From positions 4,000,095 to 4,064,094 of the forward strand of contig NW_009799102.1 of the NCBI RefSeq assembly GCF_000213175.1: a DNA stretch of 64,000 nt, given 5' to 3'. Shown here in pieces: positions 23,300 through 32,547 of the stretch. The notes under the pieces are model-generated. The model saw nothing but the letters and a program-made list of their open reading frames with translations, did not search any database and was not told the origin of the DNA. The position numbers and the translations under genes were made by a program. The DNA comes from Neurospora tetrasperma FGSC 2508 (Eukaryota; Ascomycota; Sordariomycetes; Sordariales; Sordariaceae). Position 1 is the first letter of the stretch, and every line of letters starts with the position of its first letter.

Positions 23300-25294
23300 T
23301 CAGTCAGAATCAAACCACCCCCCGCTCTTCCCCCTCTTTCTCTCACTCCCCATCCCCCCCGCATACTTCTCCTCTTCCTCCGCCCACTTCTCCCTCTCCA
23401 TCTCTTTACGCGCCAAGTACGCCCTCGCAAACCTCCACGCCTCCCAATCCGCCAAGTTCCACGCCTCCACCGCCTCGCGAATCTTGATTTCTTCCTTGGT
23501 CACATGAATCTTCTTGTTTTTATTGTCGGCTGCTCCTTCGCCATCATCCGAGGCAGCAGACGAAACAATCGTCTTGGCGATCGACAGCAGATTCGGTTCC
23601 AGCTTGAGATCCTGCTCCGTAGGGACCGGGCCCTCTTTTTCGTCGTGCAGGGGAGGCAAGATGAAATTATCCTTGGGTTTATGGATTTCGCTCTCGATCT
23701 TCTCGGTGGCGTCGTCATGTTTGTGTTCTCCTTCTTCTTTGGCCTTGTCTTTGGGGGAAGAGGCAGGAAGAGCAGGGAGGTCGAAACCAAAGTGCCAGTC
23801 GAGAATACCCTCGGGAGTGTCGTCGCGCTCGGCAGTGAGCCAGAGAGAGCGCGCAGAGCCGTATTCGCCTGCTACAGCCTCTTTGAAGCGCAGGACGCGA
23901 GCGCCGGCGGGGACGGCCTTGCCTTTGAAGAGATCGGTCATGAGGTCGCCTACCCAGGCGTCGCGGACGGATTCACGACGGATCCAAGGGACGGTGATTT
24001 GCTCGCGCATCGAAGAGAGGGATTGGATGGTGTATGGGTGGGGGACGGTGCCGATCGTGTACAGCGCTGAGCTGTTCTTGTAATGCGCGGGCGTGGAGAT
24101 CTTGATGGGGTGCGAGGTGGTCGAGCAGGGCACGCACTTGGGGCGGTTAGGCGGGCACGAGGACGGCAGCGGATTGTTGGCCGGGCAGGAAGCCAGGCGC
24201 AAGGCGACAGAGTACGAGGGCGCAATCATGTGCGTCGTGTGTTGAGGGAGAGGCTTGACGACCGCGATGCCCTCCGAGAAGAGGCTCTGCCAGGTCTGGT
24301 GCAGGTGCGCGTTGATCAGCTCGTTGAGCGACTTGAGGCCGGCGACGCGGTCGCCGCCGATGGTCTCGGCTACCTTGGGGTAGAGCTTGAGGGCGGAGGC
24401 GGAGTAGAAGGCGAGGGAGGAGGGCTCGGTGTCGTCGATGGTGAAGGGGCCGGCTTCCTTGGAAGCACTGGTGGCCTCGAGGAAGTTCTTGGCCGTCTTG
24501 AGGTTGGGGCTGGCGAGGGCGAGCTTGATGGCCTTTGCGACGTCCGCCTTGGGGCCGACGAAGAGACCATCGCCGAGATCCTTCCATCTGGTCAGGCCGG
24601 GAAACTCGCCGCGGCGCAGGTAGACCAACAGAGGATCGTCGTAGGCGCCCATGGGGAATAGGAAGTAATGCGCCAGCAAGCCGCCGCCCATGTTCTCCCA
24701 AGCCAACCAGCGCATCATGTCCGTCTTGAGAGAGGCGTCCATTCCCTCGCTGCGGTGCTGCAGTTCCTCGTACATGGGGTTGTTCATAGCCTCGGCAGGG
24801 CTGAGAATGATGGGCTTGAAACCCTGCGCCCACCAGGCGCGGCGCCACGAGAGAAGGATGTCGCTCTCGACTTCCTTGGTGGCCTTTTCTCTTTCGATGG
24901 TGTTGTCATAGTAGACGTAAATGGGCGGGCGCTGGGCGAGCTCGGGCAGGAGAGAGCGGCTCTCGTCGAGGGTGACGGAGCTGCTGAAGGGGTACGACAG
25001 CCATTTCCAGTTGGCGTACCAGGAGGACTGGCCGTAGGTGTCGTTCTTCTGGCGTGGGGGCGCGTGGGCCGGTTGCTTAAACGGGTTGACCTTGTTCCAG
25101 GGGTTCTTGATGGAGTCGGGGATCGAGAGCTTGTGGTCGGCGATCTGTAGGCTGGGACCGGTCGGGATGGCGCTCGGAAGGGTGAAGAGAAGGCTGAAGA
25201 TGGCGAAGAGGGAAACGGAGACGAGGAGGAGGGAGAGGTGCCGTGACCCTAGTCGAGGGAGTGGCCGTCCAAAGAGGACGTATTGTCGAGGCAT
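23300..25294 (-). CDS. Type II membrane protein, glycosyltransferase-like
   Basis: Single-exon gene of 664 residues. Residues about 17-45 form one hydrophobic segment preceded by basic residues, as in a type II signal anchor of a Golgi or ER enzyme. After a proline-rich stem the luminal part contains PPIYVYYDNTIER (about residue 140) and, near residues 190-215, LKTDMMRWLAWENMGGGLL. The latter resembles the K-x-D...GG region around the acidic motif of GT32/Och1-type sugar-binding enzymes, but a clear DXD is not evident. A cysteine-rich loop (CPPNRPKCVPCS) lies in the middle. The C-terminal third is charged, rich in Lys and Glu, and probably disordered. The start ATG at 25292-25294 directly precedes the signal anchor. 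A sugar-transfer role is inference from this weak motif; it could be a related non-catalytic protein. Confidence 0.7.
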   Translation of the reverse strand: MPRQYVLFGRPLPRLGSRHLSLLLVSVSLFAIFSLLFTLPSAIPTGPSLQIADHKLSIPDSIKNPWNKVNPFKQPAHAPPRQKNDTYGQSSWYANWKWLSYPFSSSVTLDESRSLLPELAQRPPIYVYYDNTIEREKATKEVESDILLSWRRAWWAQGFKPIILSPAEAMNNPMYEELQHRSEGMDASLKTDMMRWLAWENMGGGLLAHYFLFPMGAYDDPLLVYLRRGEFPGLTRWKDLGDGLFVGPKADVAKAIKLALASPNLKTAKNFLEATSASKEAGPFTIDDTEPSSLAFYSASALKLYPKVAETIGGDRVAGLKSLNELINAHLHQTWQSLFSEGIAVVKPLPQHTTHMIAPSYSVALRLASCPANNPLPSSCPPNRPKCVPCSTTSHPIKISTPAHYKNSSALYTIGTVPHPYTIQSLSSMREQITVPWIRRESVRDAWVGDLMTDLFKGKAVPAGARVLRFKEAVAGEYGSARSLWLTAERDDTPEGILDWHFGFDLPALPASSPKDKAKEEGEHKHDDATEKIESEIHKPKDNFILPPLHDEKEGPVPTEQDLKLEPNLLSIAKTIVSSAASDDGEGAADNKNKKIHVTKEEIKIREAVEAWNLADWEAWRFARAYLARKEMEREKWAEEEEKYAGGMGSERKRGKSGGWFDSD

Positions 25295-26064
25295 TGTGTT
25301 CGTATGTGCAGTTCGCGATTGATAGTTGCGATGGGGTTATTTGCGACAAGTTGAAGTAAACAATATTCTGGGGTTCTCGATTCGCGATTCTCGGAAGATC
25401 AGATCAAATCATTAGGTAAAAGGACACTACTAAGAAAAGGAAGAGTGGGAAACGAGAGTGTCGAAGAAGGATCCAGTTCGATTAGAGATTGTTCATGGCT
25501 CGAGAAACTGAAAAGCAGGAAGCCAACGACGTGGACTGTCTGTTGGACTATGATAGAGTGTTGGTTGGAGGAGAGAGGCTGACAACTTGGAGATGTTCAG
25601 GAGAAGAGGTCAACTTAGTTCCATCCGACACTTTGTGATACAGTAGCGGGCTAATTGTTAGTGAACATCCCGCCCGCGATAAGGGGCAGCCGGGGGCGTT
25701 TTGTGGCTGTGGCTGCAACTTCGTTCGTTTACTGTGGTTGGGAGCAAAAGTTTAACCCCCATGTCAGGTATCTTGCACGGACCACTACAGAGAAAGCTTC
25801 GTGAGCACTGTGTGTTCATCAACATGACATGGGGGTTAAACTTACCCATCTCACCATAGTAGTCTCAAGTCTGGACACTGTGCGGCTGTGCGGCGGTGCG
25901 GCCGGCTCCAACCCTAACCCTTTACAGCACCCCCCCCCTTTTGACTTCAAGGCGAGTCTCTCAGATGAAGATACACTCAACAATGGTTACTACTGTATGT
26001 GTTGATGCTTCTTGTAACTTATATTAGTTAGAAGCATCTCAGTAGATGGGCTCATAGAGGTCTC
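25295..26064. other. Intergenic region with a 19-bp inverted repeat
   Basis: Contains the promoter side of the glycosyltransferase-like gene and the 3' end of the Abp2 gene, both on the minus strand. No gene is visible. A perfect 19-bp inverted repeat (25748-25766 and 25825-25843) frames a 58-bp spacer. Confidence 0.6.
25748..25843. repeat. 19-bp perfect inverted repeat
   Basis: AAGTTTAACCCCCATGTCA at 25748-25766 is the exact reverse complement of 25825-25843. The spacer is 58 bp. Bases outside the arms do not continue the symmetry, and no target-site duplication is obvious. Confidence 0.85.
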
Positions 26065-28689
26065 CTATGCCTCCCTCTCCCTCAGCGCATGCAACATAGT
26101 CCCCTTCAACATGGCCAACTCCTCATCCCTCCTCTTCACCGCAGCCACCATGTCCATAAACCTCTGCTGCCACATCTCTTTCTCTTCCTCAGCCTTTTTC
26201 AGCTCCTCTTCTTTCTTCTTCTTTTCCAGTTCTTCTTCTTCCTTCTTGGATAGCTTTTTTCCTTGTCTCTTTCCCCCTCTACCACTCTTTTCACCAGCAC
26301 CACCAGCACTTGACCCTTCAGCAGCACTCTCTCCCTCACCCGCTGCAGCACCTTCAGCAGCAGCAGAAGAAGAAGTCTCATCAGCCTTATTCTTCTTTCT
26401 CTTTCCACCACCCCATTTCCCAACTCTAATCACCTCCTCCATCGAGAAATCCCCACAGATCCCTCCCAACCTAAGTTCCCAAACCGCCGAAACTTTAATC
26501 CACTTCCCTCCACTTTCACCCGTCCCCGTCCCTTCCCCAGAGGCAATCCCAGACTCATCAAAAGCCCCTTCCCCCAATTTCGTAACCCTCAACCCCCTCC
26601 CTCTCCCGCTTTCGTGCCCCGCATCACCATCTACCCGTGAAGCAGGCCCCCCATCCCGATTCAACAGGGTATGCCCCCCCACCAGAGCCGCTAGATTGAT
26701 CAAAAATCCTTGCTTGTTGCTTGCGTTCCTATGCAAGTTCTCAATAACCGTGTGACAGAACGCAAATGCTTCGTCGACTGAACAAGCGGGGATCGGATTC
26801 CCTGCGCTATCGAGCCAAGTGGCTGTCAAGATCTGGTGCATAAAGATGGATTCGACGTCGAGGAGGTTGTATTTGTCGACTGACGGGTCGGCGAGGGAGG
26901 AGGGTGTGAAGGGGGAGGGGCCGAGGGGACCTGTGTGGTTTGTGAGGGAAGATGGGTTGGGGTTGGGATTGGGGTTTGGATGTGTGGAGGAAGAGGGGCC
27001 GGAGGGGAGGAGTAAGGCGGGTTGTGATGATGATGATGATGATGATGAGGCTTGATATTGAGGGTGGAGTTGAGGGTGGGTGGCCGTGGAACTGGAATTA
27101 TTTGTTGATGGTTGTGCTTGGCCGTTGATCATGAGCGTAGGCGGGGCCGGGGCTAGGAGGGGAGGAGTGGCGAGGCGGACTTCGTTGCCTACGCGCTCGG
27201 GTACTTGGAGGGAGAGGCGCGTGCGCTTTGCTGGGCGGCCGGAGGCTGCTGGAGCGGGGGCTTCTCGGACCGTTGGTGATGGTTGAGCTGGTGTTGCGGA
27301 GGTGGGGGTTTGGGTAGCTGTTGGGGCATTCGGTCGAGGCGGCGGCAAGATCGGGGTTTGTGATGGCGGTGGGTTATTAGGGAAGGTATGCTTTCCGTAA
27401 TGAGGCGAGTCGCTCGATGCTGGGAATGCCGAAAAGGGCCCATCACTGTTGAGCTGTCGGTTGATGGGCGGCCGTCCTCGTACTCTACCTGTGGCTCCAC
27501 CGGTCCTCCATGCTGATGATACCACTTTAGCCCCGTGGCGCCTACTTAGAGACTTGGGCTTGGAGCCTGAGGGGGTGATAGCCGACCTAGGCTCATCAGA
27601 CCAAAAGTTGGTTCTTGTCGTGGGGGTAATGGCAGACTGGGGATAAGCCGTCATTGGAGTCTGACCACCATCATTGTTACCCCATGGAGCTCCCTGCCCA
27701 GGTACACCGAGCCTGGTGTTGTCAAAAGTAAAGACACTCCCCCTTTGAGCTGGGTGAGCAGACCAAGGTTCTCCACCTGGGGGCAGAGGGGACAGGGCAT
27801 CATCCTCTCCGGGCTTCCTCCTGCCTCGCCGTGGCCTGATGTGCGGCAACAAAGCTCTGAGAGCCATGTCATCCTCGGCACGCACACCGTCTCTTTCGAT
27901 CTCGCTGAGAGGAATAGCCAAAGGTGGGATGTCTACCCAGTAGTCGTGATCTCGTCCGACCAGATACTCGAAAAACGCGTCGATGTGCATCGAGTGCATC
28001 CATCTCTTTAGGCGGACAGCATATTGCTGGATTTTCTGCGAACTTTCACCCTTTTCAGGGTCAGGTGGGTCAACCCCCAGCTTCAGAGCCAGTTCGGCCC
28101 ATGTTTTGATTTCCTTGTTCTCCAGCTGCTTGATCAGACCAAAGAGGACAAAGGTGTTGAAGGACTTGCCGCCACTCTTTGGAGGATCCGAAAATGTATC
28201 CCGGAGCATGACGGTGTCGGTGTCCAGCGGTACATGGGGATTACAGTGGAAGATGAAGTCGACGTAGGCATCCTCTATTGTCTCTTGCGTGATGTTCACG
28301 TCTGGTAGAGGAGGGCGGGTGGCATATGGTGGGTAATTTGGTCGAGGAGGGCGCGCTTGTGATGTGGGAGCGGGAGCAGCCGAAGCAGAAGTAGGAGCAG
28401 CAGCAGCAGCAGCAGACATGGCGGCAGATTGTGGTGTACTTGAGGCACCACCCGCTGGTTGACTGGTTAACTGAGTGGGTGTCTTGTCGGTGGGGGATGC
28501 GGTGGCAGACTCGGCAGCAGATTCGGCACTGGTGCTAGCAGCCTGGCCCATGTCTGAAGCCGGGTCGATGGAGGTGGGGGATGCCGTCAAGGTGCCGGGC
28601 TGAATTTGCGAAGCGGATGAAGGACCGGCCTGAGGATCCTCTGGTTGGTCTGACTCTGCTTCTTCCAAGGCCTGTTGGCCTTCCTGCAT
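26065..28689 (-). CDS. abp2: ARS-binding protein 2 (Abp2) family protein
   Basis: Single exon, 874 residues. Residues about 130-258 match the Abp2 domain of fission yeast: AYVDFIFHCNPHVPLDTD, then SFNTFVLFGLIKQLE, TWAELALKLGVDPPD and RLKRWMHSMHIDAFFEYL. The S. pombe protein binds AT-rich replication-origin DNA; other fungal members are poorly studied. The N-terminal 125 residues are Ala/Ser/Thr-rich. The middle is Pro/Ser-rich and disordered, with an NPNPNP run. The C-terminus has a long Lys/Glu coiled coil (about residues 800-860). The protein is probably nuclear. Start chosen at 28689, the first ATG of the open frame. In-frame microsatellites encode the Ala, Ser and Asn-Pro runs. Confidence 0.88.
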   Translation of the reverse strand: MQEGQQALEEAESDQPEDPQAGPSSASQIQPGTLTASPTSIDPASDMGQAASTSAESAAESATASPTDKTPTQLTSQPAGGASSTPQSAAMSAAAAAAPTSASAAPAPTSQARPPRPNYPPYATRPPLPDVNITQETIEDAYVDFIFHCNPHVPLDTDTVMLRDTFSDPPKSGGKSFNTFVLFGLIKQLENKEIKTWAELALKLGVDPPDPEKGESSQKIQQYAVRLKRWMHSMHIDAFFEYLVGRDHDYWVDIPPLAIPLSEIERDGVRAEDDMALRALLPHIRPRRGRRKPGEDDALSPLPPGGEPWSAHPAQRGSVFTFDNTRLGVPGQGAPWGNNDGGQTPMTAYPQSAITPTTRTNFWSDEPRSAITPSGSKPKSLSRRHGAKVVSSAWRTGGATGRVRGRPPINRQLNSDGPFSAFPASSDSPHYGKHTFPNNPPPSQTPILPPPRPNAPTATQTPTSATPAQPSPTVREAPAPAASGRPAKRTRLSLQVPERVGNEVRLATPPLLAPAPPTLMINGQAQPSTNNSSSTATHPQLHPQYQASSSSSSSSQPALLLPSGPSSSTHPNPNPNPNPSSLTNHTGPLGPSPFTPSSLADPSVDKYNLLDVESIFMHQILTATWLDSAGNPIPACSVDEAFAFCHTVIENLHRNASNKQGFLINLAALVGGHTLLNRDGGPASRVDGDAGHESGRGRGLRVTKLGEGAFDESGIASGEGTGTGESGGKWIKVSAVWELRLGGICGDFSMEEVIRVGKWGGGKRKKNKADETSSSAAAEGAAAGEGESAAEGSSAGGAGEKSGRGGKRQGKKLSKKEEEELEKKKKEEELKKAEEEKEMWQQRFMDMVAAVKRRDEELAMLKGTMLHALREREA

Positions 28690-30629
28690 CGTGTTCCAGT
28701 TGTCACTGATGTGAAGCGTGGAAGCGTAAGGATGCGGCTGCTTCTTGAATGATTTCTTACTGAGTCAAGAGTTAGGATATGGTATGTAGACAGGATAAAA
28801 GGTGGAAATTGAGTGGTATTTACGTGACGGGCGGAATCCAGTGTATCATATCGGCTTGTTCCTTATAAGAAGAACTTTTTTTCAATGTTGAGGTAATACG
28901 ATATGTCTCACACAACGCGTCGGACCGCGTAGAAGTATGGCCTCAAAGCCTATCAAGAGAGCTGACAATGAGTATGTTGTTTGTGCCGATGAATATCAAT
29001 GAGTGTCTCCGGTGCTTATAAACAAGAGTTGAAGAAAAAAAGGGCAAAACAAATTGACGGGAGGAGCCGCAGAGCAAATTAGCGGATTTTGCTGATTGCT
29101 CCACCGCGAGGGAATTGGAACTTGGAATGAATCGAAGCAGTTAGCTTGAAGACAGTGAGCCTTCATCCAATGCTTCATCACCAGCTGTACGAGTGTCTGA
29201 GGATATCAAGCAGTACGGTATTCTGTAGAATCGACAAAACCGCAACTGGCATAGATAGTGAGTGGTTGGGCAAAATGGGCAGTGTCAATCGTCGAGGTCA
29301 AAGTCAATGGGGTGAAGAAGGGGGGTTAAACTGCACGGAAAGGGGATAAAATTGGTTGGTGGTTCCCCACTTTCCAGCCACTGATAGGCTGTGACTGGGC
29401 CATGGCTGAGCGCCACTTTCTTTTTGCCGTGGTATTTATAGCTTGGCGTTACTTGGACTGTAACCTGTACGGTACGTATTCGTTACATGTCACATTCCTG
29501 TAGCTGTGAGGCCGCCACCCTGGCAGCAACATTGACCATGAGGGCCATGTTTTGTTAACGGTAAAAATGCTGTGTATACTTTGGATAACGTTGACATATT
29601 CAACGGTCTTTCTGGGGCGTACATGACGTGCCGCCAGTCGCAGTCCAGCTTCGCCGCTCTCCCACTTACACACAGGCCGATGCGGGGCCCCGGAAAACGT
29701 GCAGAGGGCTGACTCGGTATTTACCCCAAAGACTTTGGATCAATACTCATCATACGAGATGACCGACGGTGATGGAGGCAGGCAGAGTGTATCAAAATAA
29801 AAGGGGTCATGCTGGAAAAAGGGTTCGGCTGTCATGCCACTCTGATATGGATCGTCCAATACCAACTCGGCGTTGAAGTTGCCGTCATTTCGTTGGCCAC
29901 ATCCTTCAACTCGTACATGTCGTCTGAATTATATGAGGCGGTCAGTATGGAAACCACAAAGAGAGGAAAGAGGATAAAAGCCACGATACGTAATATTGGA
30001 TATACGATACCTAGTCAAACACTCAAGAACATGAAACAGCATTCCCCCGCACCATTAGAGTAATACAGGCAGCCCGGATACAAACGGGACGGGAATCCAA
30101 TTACCGAATCCCAGGGCTTTCACATGATTGAGGTGCTCCGTGCTTGGCGGAGAATAATTGCCCTGTGACGTCGCTGTAACTTTTACCTAGTTTTACCCCA
30201 TAGAAACCCCCAATTACAGTGGACTAGATGCCCCGGCCCGTTGTAACCTCCACTTGAGGTTGCTTGTTAGTGCACCACACGGCATGTGGCACCCACTCCA
30301 AACACAGCAATCGGACCTCGGCTGCTCTCTTGGACTTGTCCACCATTCAAAGAGGGAAAGAGTTGCTTGAACCGACCACTAGGTATTTACCGTAGCCATT
30401 AATTAGGATGTATCATCTCTTCGCTTCAGTTGTTTTCTAGTTCTTCCTACTCCTCTTCACAATACAAATAATTCGAAGACGGCGATAGCCTCTTTTTTCT
30501 TCCCCTTGCCTTGACTTGATACACTCTGGCCGTTCCCCGTTTGTTTCCGCGACAACCCCGCCGCCTCTCTTACACATCACAACTACAACAAACAGCAACA
30601 ACATCATCATCATCACCAGTTTATTAAAC
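28690..30629. other. Divergent intergenic region (1.9 kb)
   Basis: Lies between the starts of the Abp2 gene (-) and the peroxisomal carrier (+), so it should hold both promoters. Open frames of 60-98 codons on both strands, including 84 codons at 29809-30063, show no family signature. A GGGGGTTAAACT motif at about 29320 repeats part of the inverted repeat at 25.8 kb. Confidence 0.5.
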
Positions 30630-31768
30630 ATGTCGCAGTCCAAGCCCGTCGTCCCCCAAAATGACAACGTCGCCCACGCCCTCGCCGGCGCCGGTGGTGG
30701 CATCCTGTCCATGGCCTTGACGTGAGCATCCATATCCCTTTGTCTCTATCTATCCCTACTATAAGACATACGCTTACACAAACACCCACCAACAGCTACC
30801 CCCTAATCACCCTCTCCACCCGCGCCCAAGTCGAATCCAAGCGCTCCGCCGACACCACCTTCCTGGCCGCCGTCCAAAAGATTGTCGCGCGCGAAGGCAT
30901 CTCGGGTCTCTACTCTGGTCTCTCTTCAGCCCTCTTCGGCATCTCCGTCACCAACTTTGTCTACTACTACTGGTACGAATGGACGCGCGCCTTTTTCGAG
31001 GCCGCCGCCGTCAAAGCCGGCCGGGCCTCCAAGAAGCTAACCACGGTGGAATCCATGATCGCCGGCGCCATCGCCGGTTCGGCAACCGTCATCTTGACGA
31101 ACCCCATCTGGGTGGTCAACACGCGCATGACCACGCGCAAAGCGGCTGCTGCTGATGATGACGAGAAGAACGCTGCCTTACCGGGGGCACCGCCAGCTAA
31201 GAAGCCTAGCACAATCGGCACATTACTTGCGCTACTGAAGAACGAAGGGCCCCAAGCGTTGTTTGCCGGAGTGGTGCCGGCGCTGGTGCTGGTGATCAAT
31301 CCCATTTTGCAGTACACCCTGTTTGAGCAGATGAAGAACGCGGTGGAAAAGCGACGCAAGATGACGGCCACGCTGGCCTTCTTTTTGGGTGCGGCGGGCA
31401 AGCTGTTTGCGACGAGCGTGACGTATCCGTACATTACGGTCAAGAGCCAGATGCATGTGGCGCCTGCTAGCGATGGCACGGGCGCGCAGAAGAGGGAGGG
31501 CATGATGGAGGCGATTAATCGCGTGGTGAGAGAGGAGGGATATGCTGGGTTGTACAAGGGTATGTCTTTACCTCTGTGTCCCTTTTGTCTTGGTTTTTTG
31601 TTTCCCAACATGATGAGCAACTTGCTAACGGTGAATGATGTAATAGGCATCGGCCCCAAGGTCACCCAGTCCGTCCTCACGGCTGCCTTCCTCTTCGCCT
31701 TCAAGGACGTGCTCTACGAGCAGACGGTCAAGCTACGGGGCCGCGTCACTCGCAAGGCCCTTGCTTAG
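30630..31768 (+). CDS. pmp47: Peroxisomal adenine nucleotide carrier, PMP47/ANT1 type
   Basis: Three exons: 30630-30721, 30796-31559 and 31647-31768. Intron 1 (74 nt) has a GTGAGC donor; intron 2 (87 nt) has a GTATGT donor and a CTAAC branch site. The product is a mitochondrial-carrier-superfamily protein with three repeats. The signature positions read YPLITLSTRAQVE, NPIWVVNTRM and YPYITVKSQM, the pattern of peroxisomal PMP47/Ant1 rather than mitochondrial carriers. The family exchanges ATP for AMP across the peroxisomal membrane, supplying fatty-acid activation. A poly-basic, Ala-rich loop lies between repeats 2 and 3. The first exon encodes the short N-terminus up to the first Pro of the signature. 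The 3' untranslated region carries a CAA/CAG tract. The frame would also read through intron 2, but skipping it restores YKGIGPK. Confidence 0.9.
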
Positions 31769-32547
31769 AGGGCTGTTGTGGCCACCATGCCGAACCTCGC
31801 GAGATACTACGCTTAGTGGGCGAGGGATGCCATCTGCTTTCCTTTTTTGCTCTATCAGTTTGACGTCGAATTGTTCCTCAAGACTTTTGGCCACAACGAC
31901 CGGCTGGTCTTGGACGACTACGACGATGACGATGACGATGAGGAGTGGCTGTAAGGTACGACAAGATAACCTTAGCAACAATCGTCATATAACAAAACAA
32001 CAGCAGCAACAACAACAACAACAGCAACAACAGATCAACAACAACAGAACGTCTAGGTATCAGATACCCAGACATGAATGGGGAGAAGATGAAGTAGAAG
32101 ACGGGGAAAAGCGGGAAAAGTCAGCGATGAGGACTCGAGGAACGATGATTTGATACACCCTGTACAATGCATGAGAGGCGGGCAATGTTGTCCAAGCGGG
32201 AGAACAAGTTAGCTAGGGAGTTTGGATTATGAGGGATGAATGTAAACTACTTTCGTTGTATTGTCTTTTCTTTGAATGAACTTTAGCTTGTAAACTTTAG
32301 CATTGAGTATTCCATCCATTTCCCTTTTGATTACACATCTTTGCTTTAACCAGTCTCTAAAGTTAGATAGTAAGGTAAAGAAGAATAATCTTGATATCGA
32401 TCCAGTTCGCACACTTCGTCTAGTGTAACATCCACATGCACACCTTGCCTATCGTTTATCTCATACCTTCCCTATACCACCGTGACCCCAAACCATTCTA
32501 TCTCCTTTTCGTTACCACCACCATCACCACCACCACCTACCCACTCC
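31769..32547. other. Convergent intergenic region
   Basis: Holds the 3' regions of the carrier (+) and NatC subunit (-) genes. No gene seen. A CAA/CAG-rich tract lies at about 31998-32045. Confidence 0.6.
31998..32045. repeat. CAA/CAG trinucleotide tract
   Basis: Imperfect run of AAC and AGC triplets downstream of the carrier gene, probably in its 3' untranslated region. Confidence 0.85.

Noticed and set aside
24147-24848. 233-codon frame inside the glycosyltransferase-like gene
   Set aside because: Arg/Pro/His-rich shadow of a GC-rich coding frame on the same strand.
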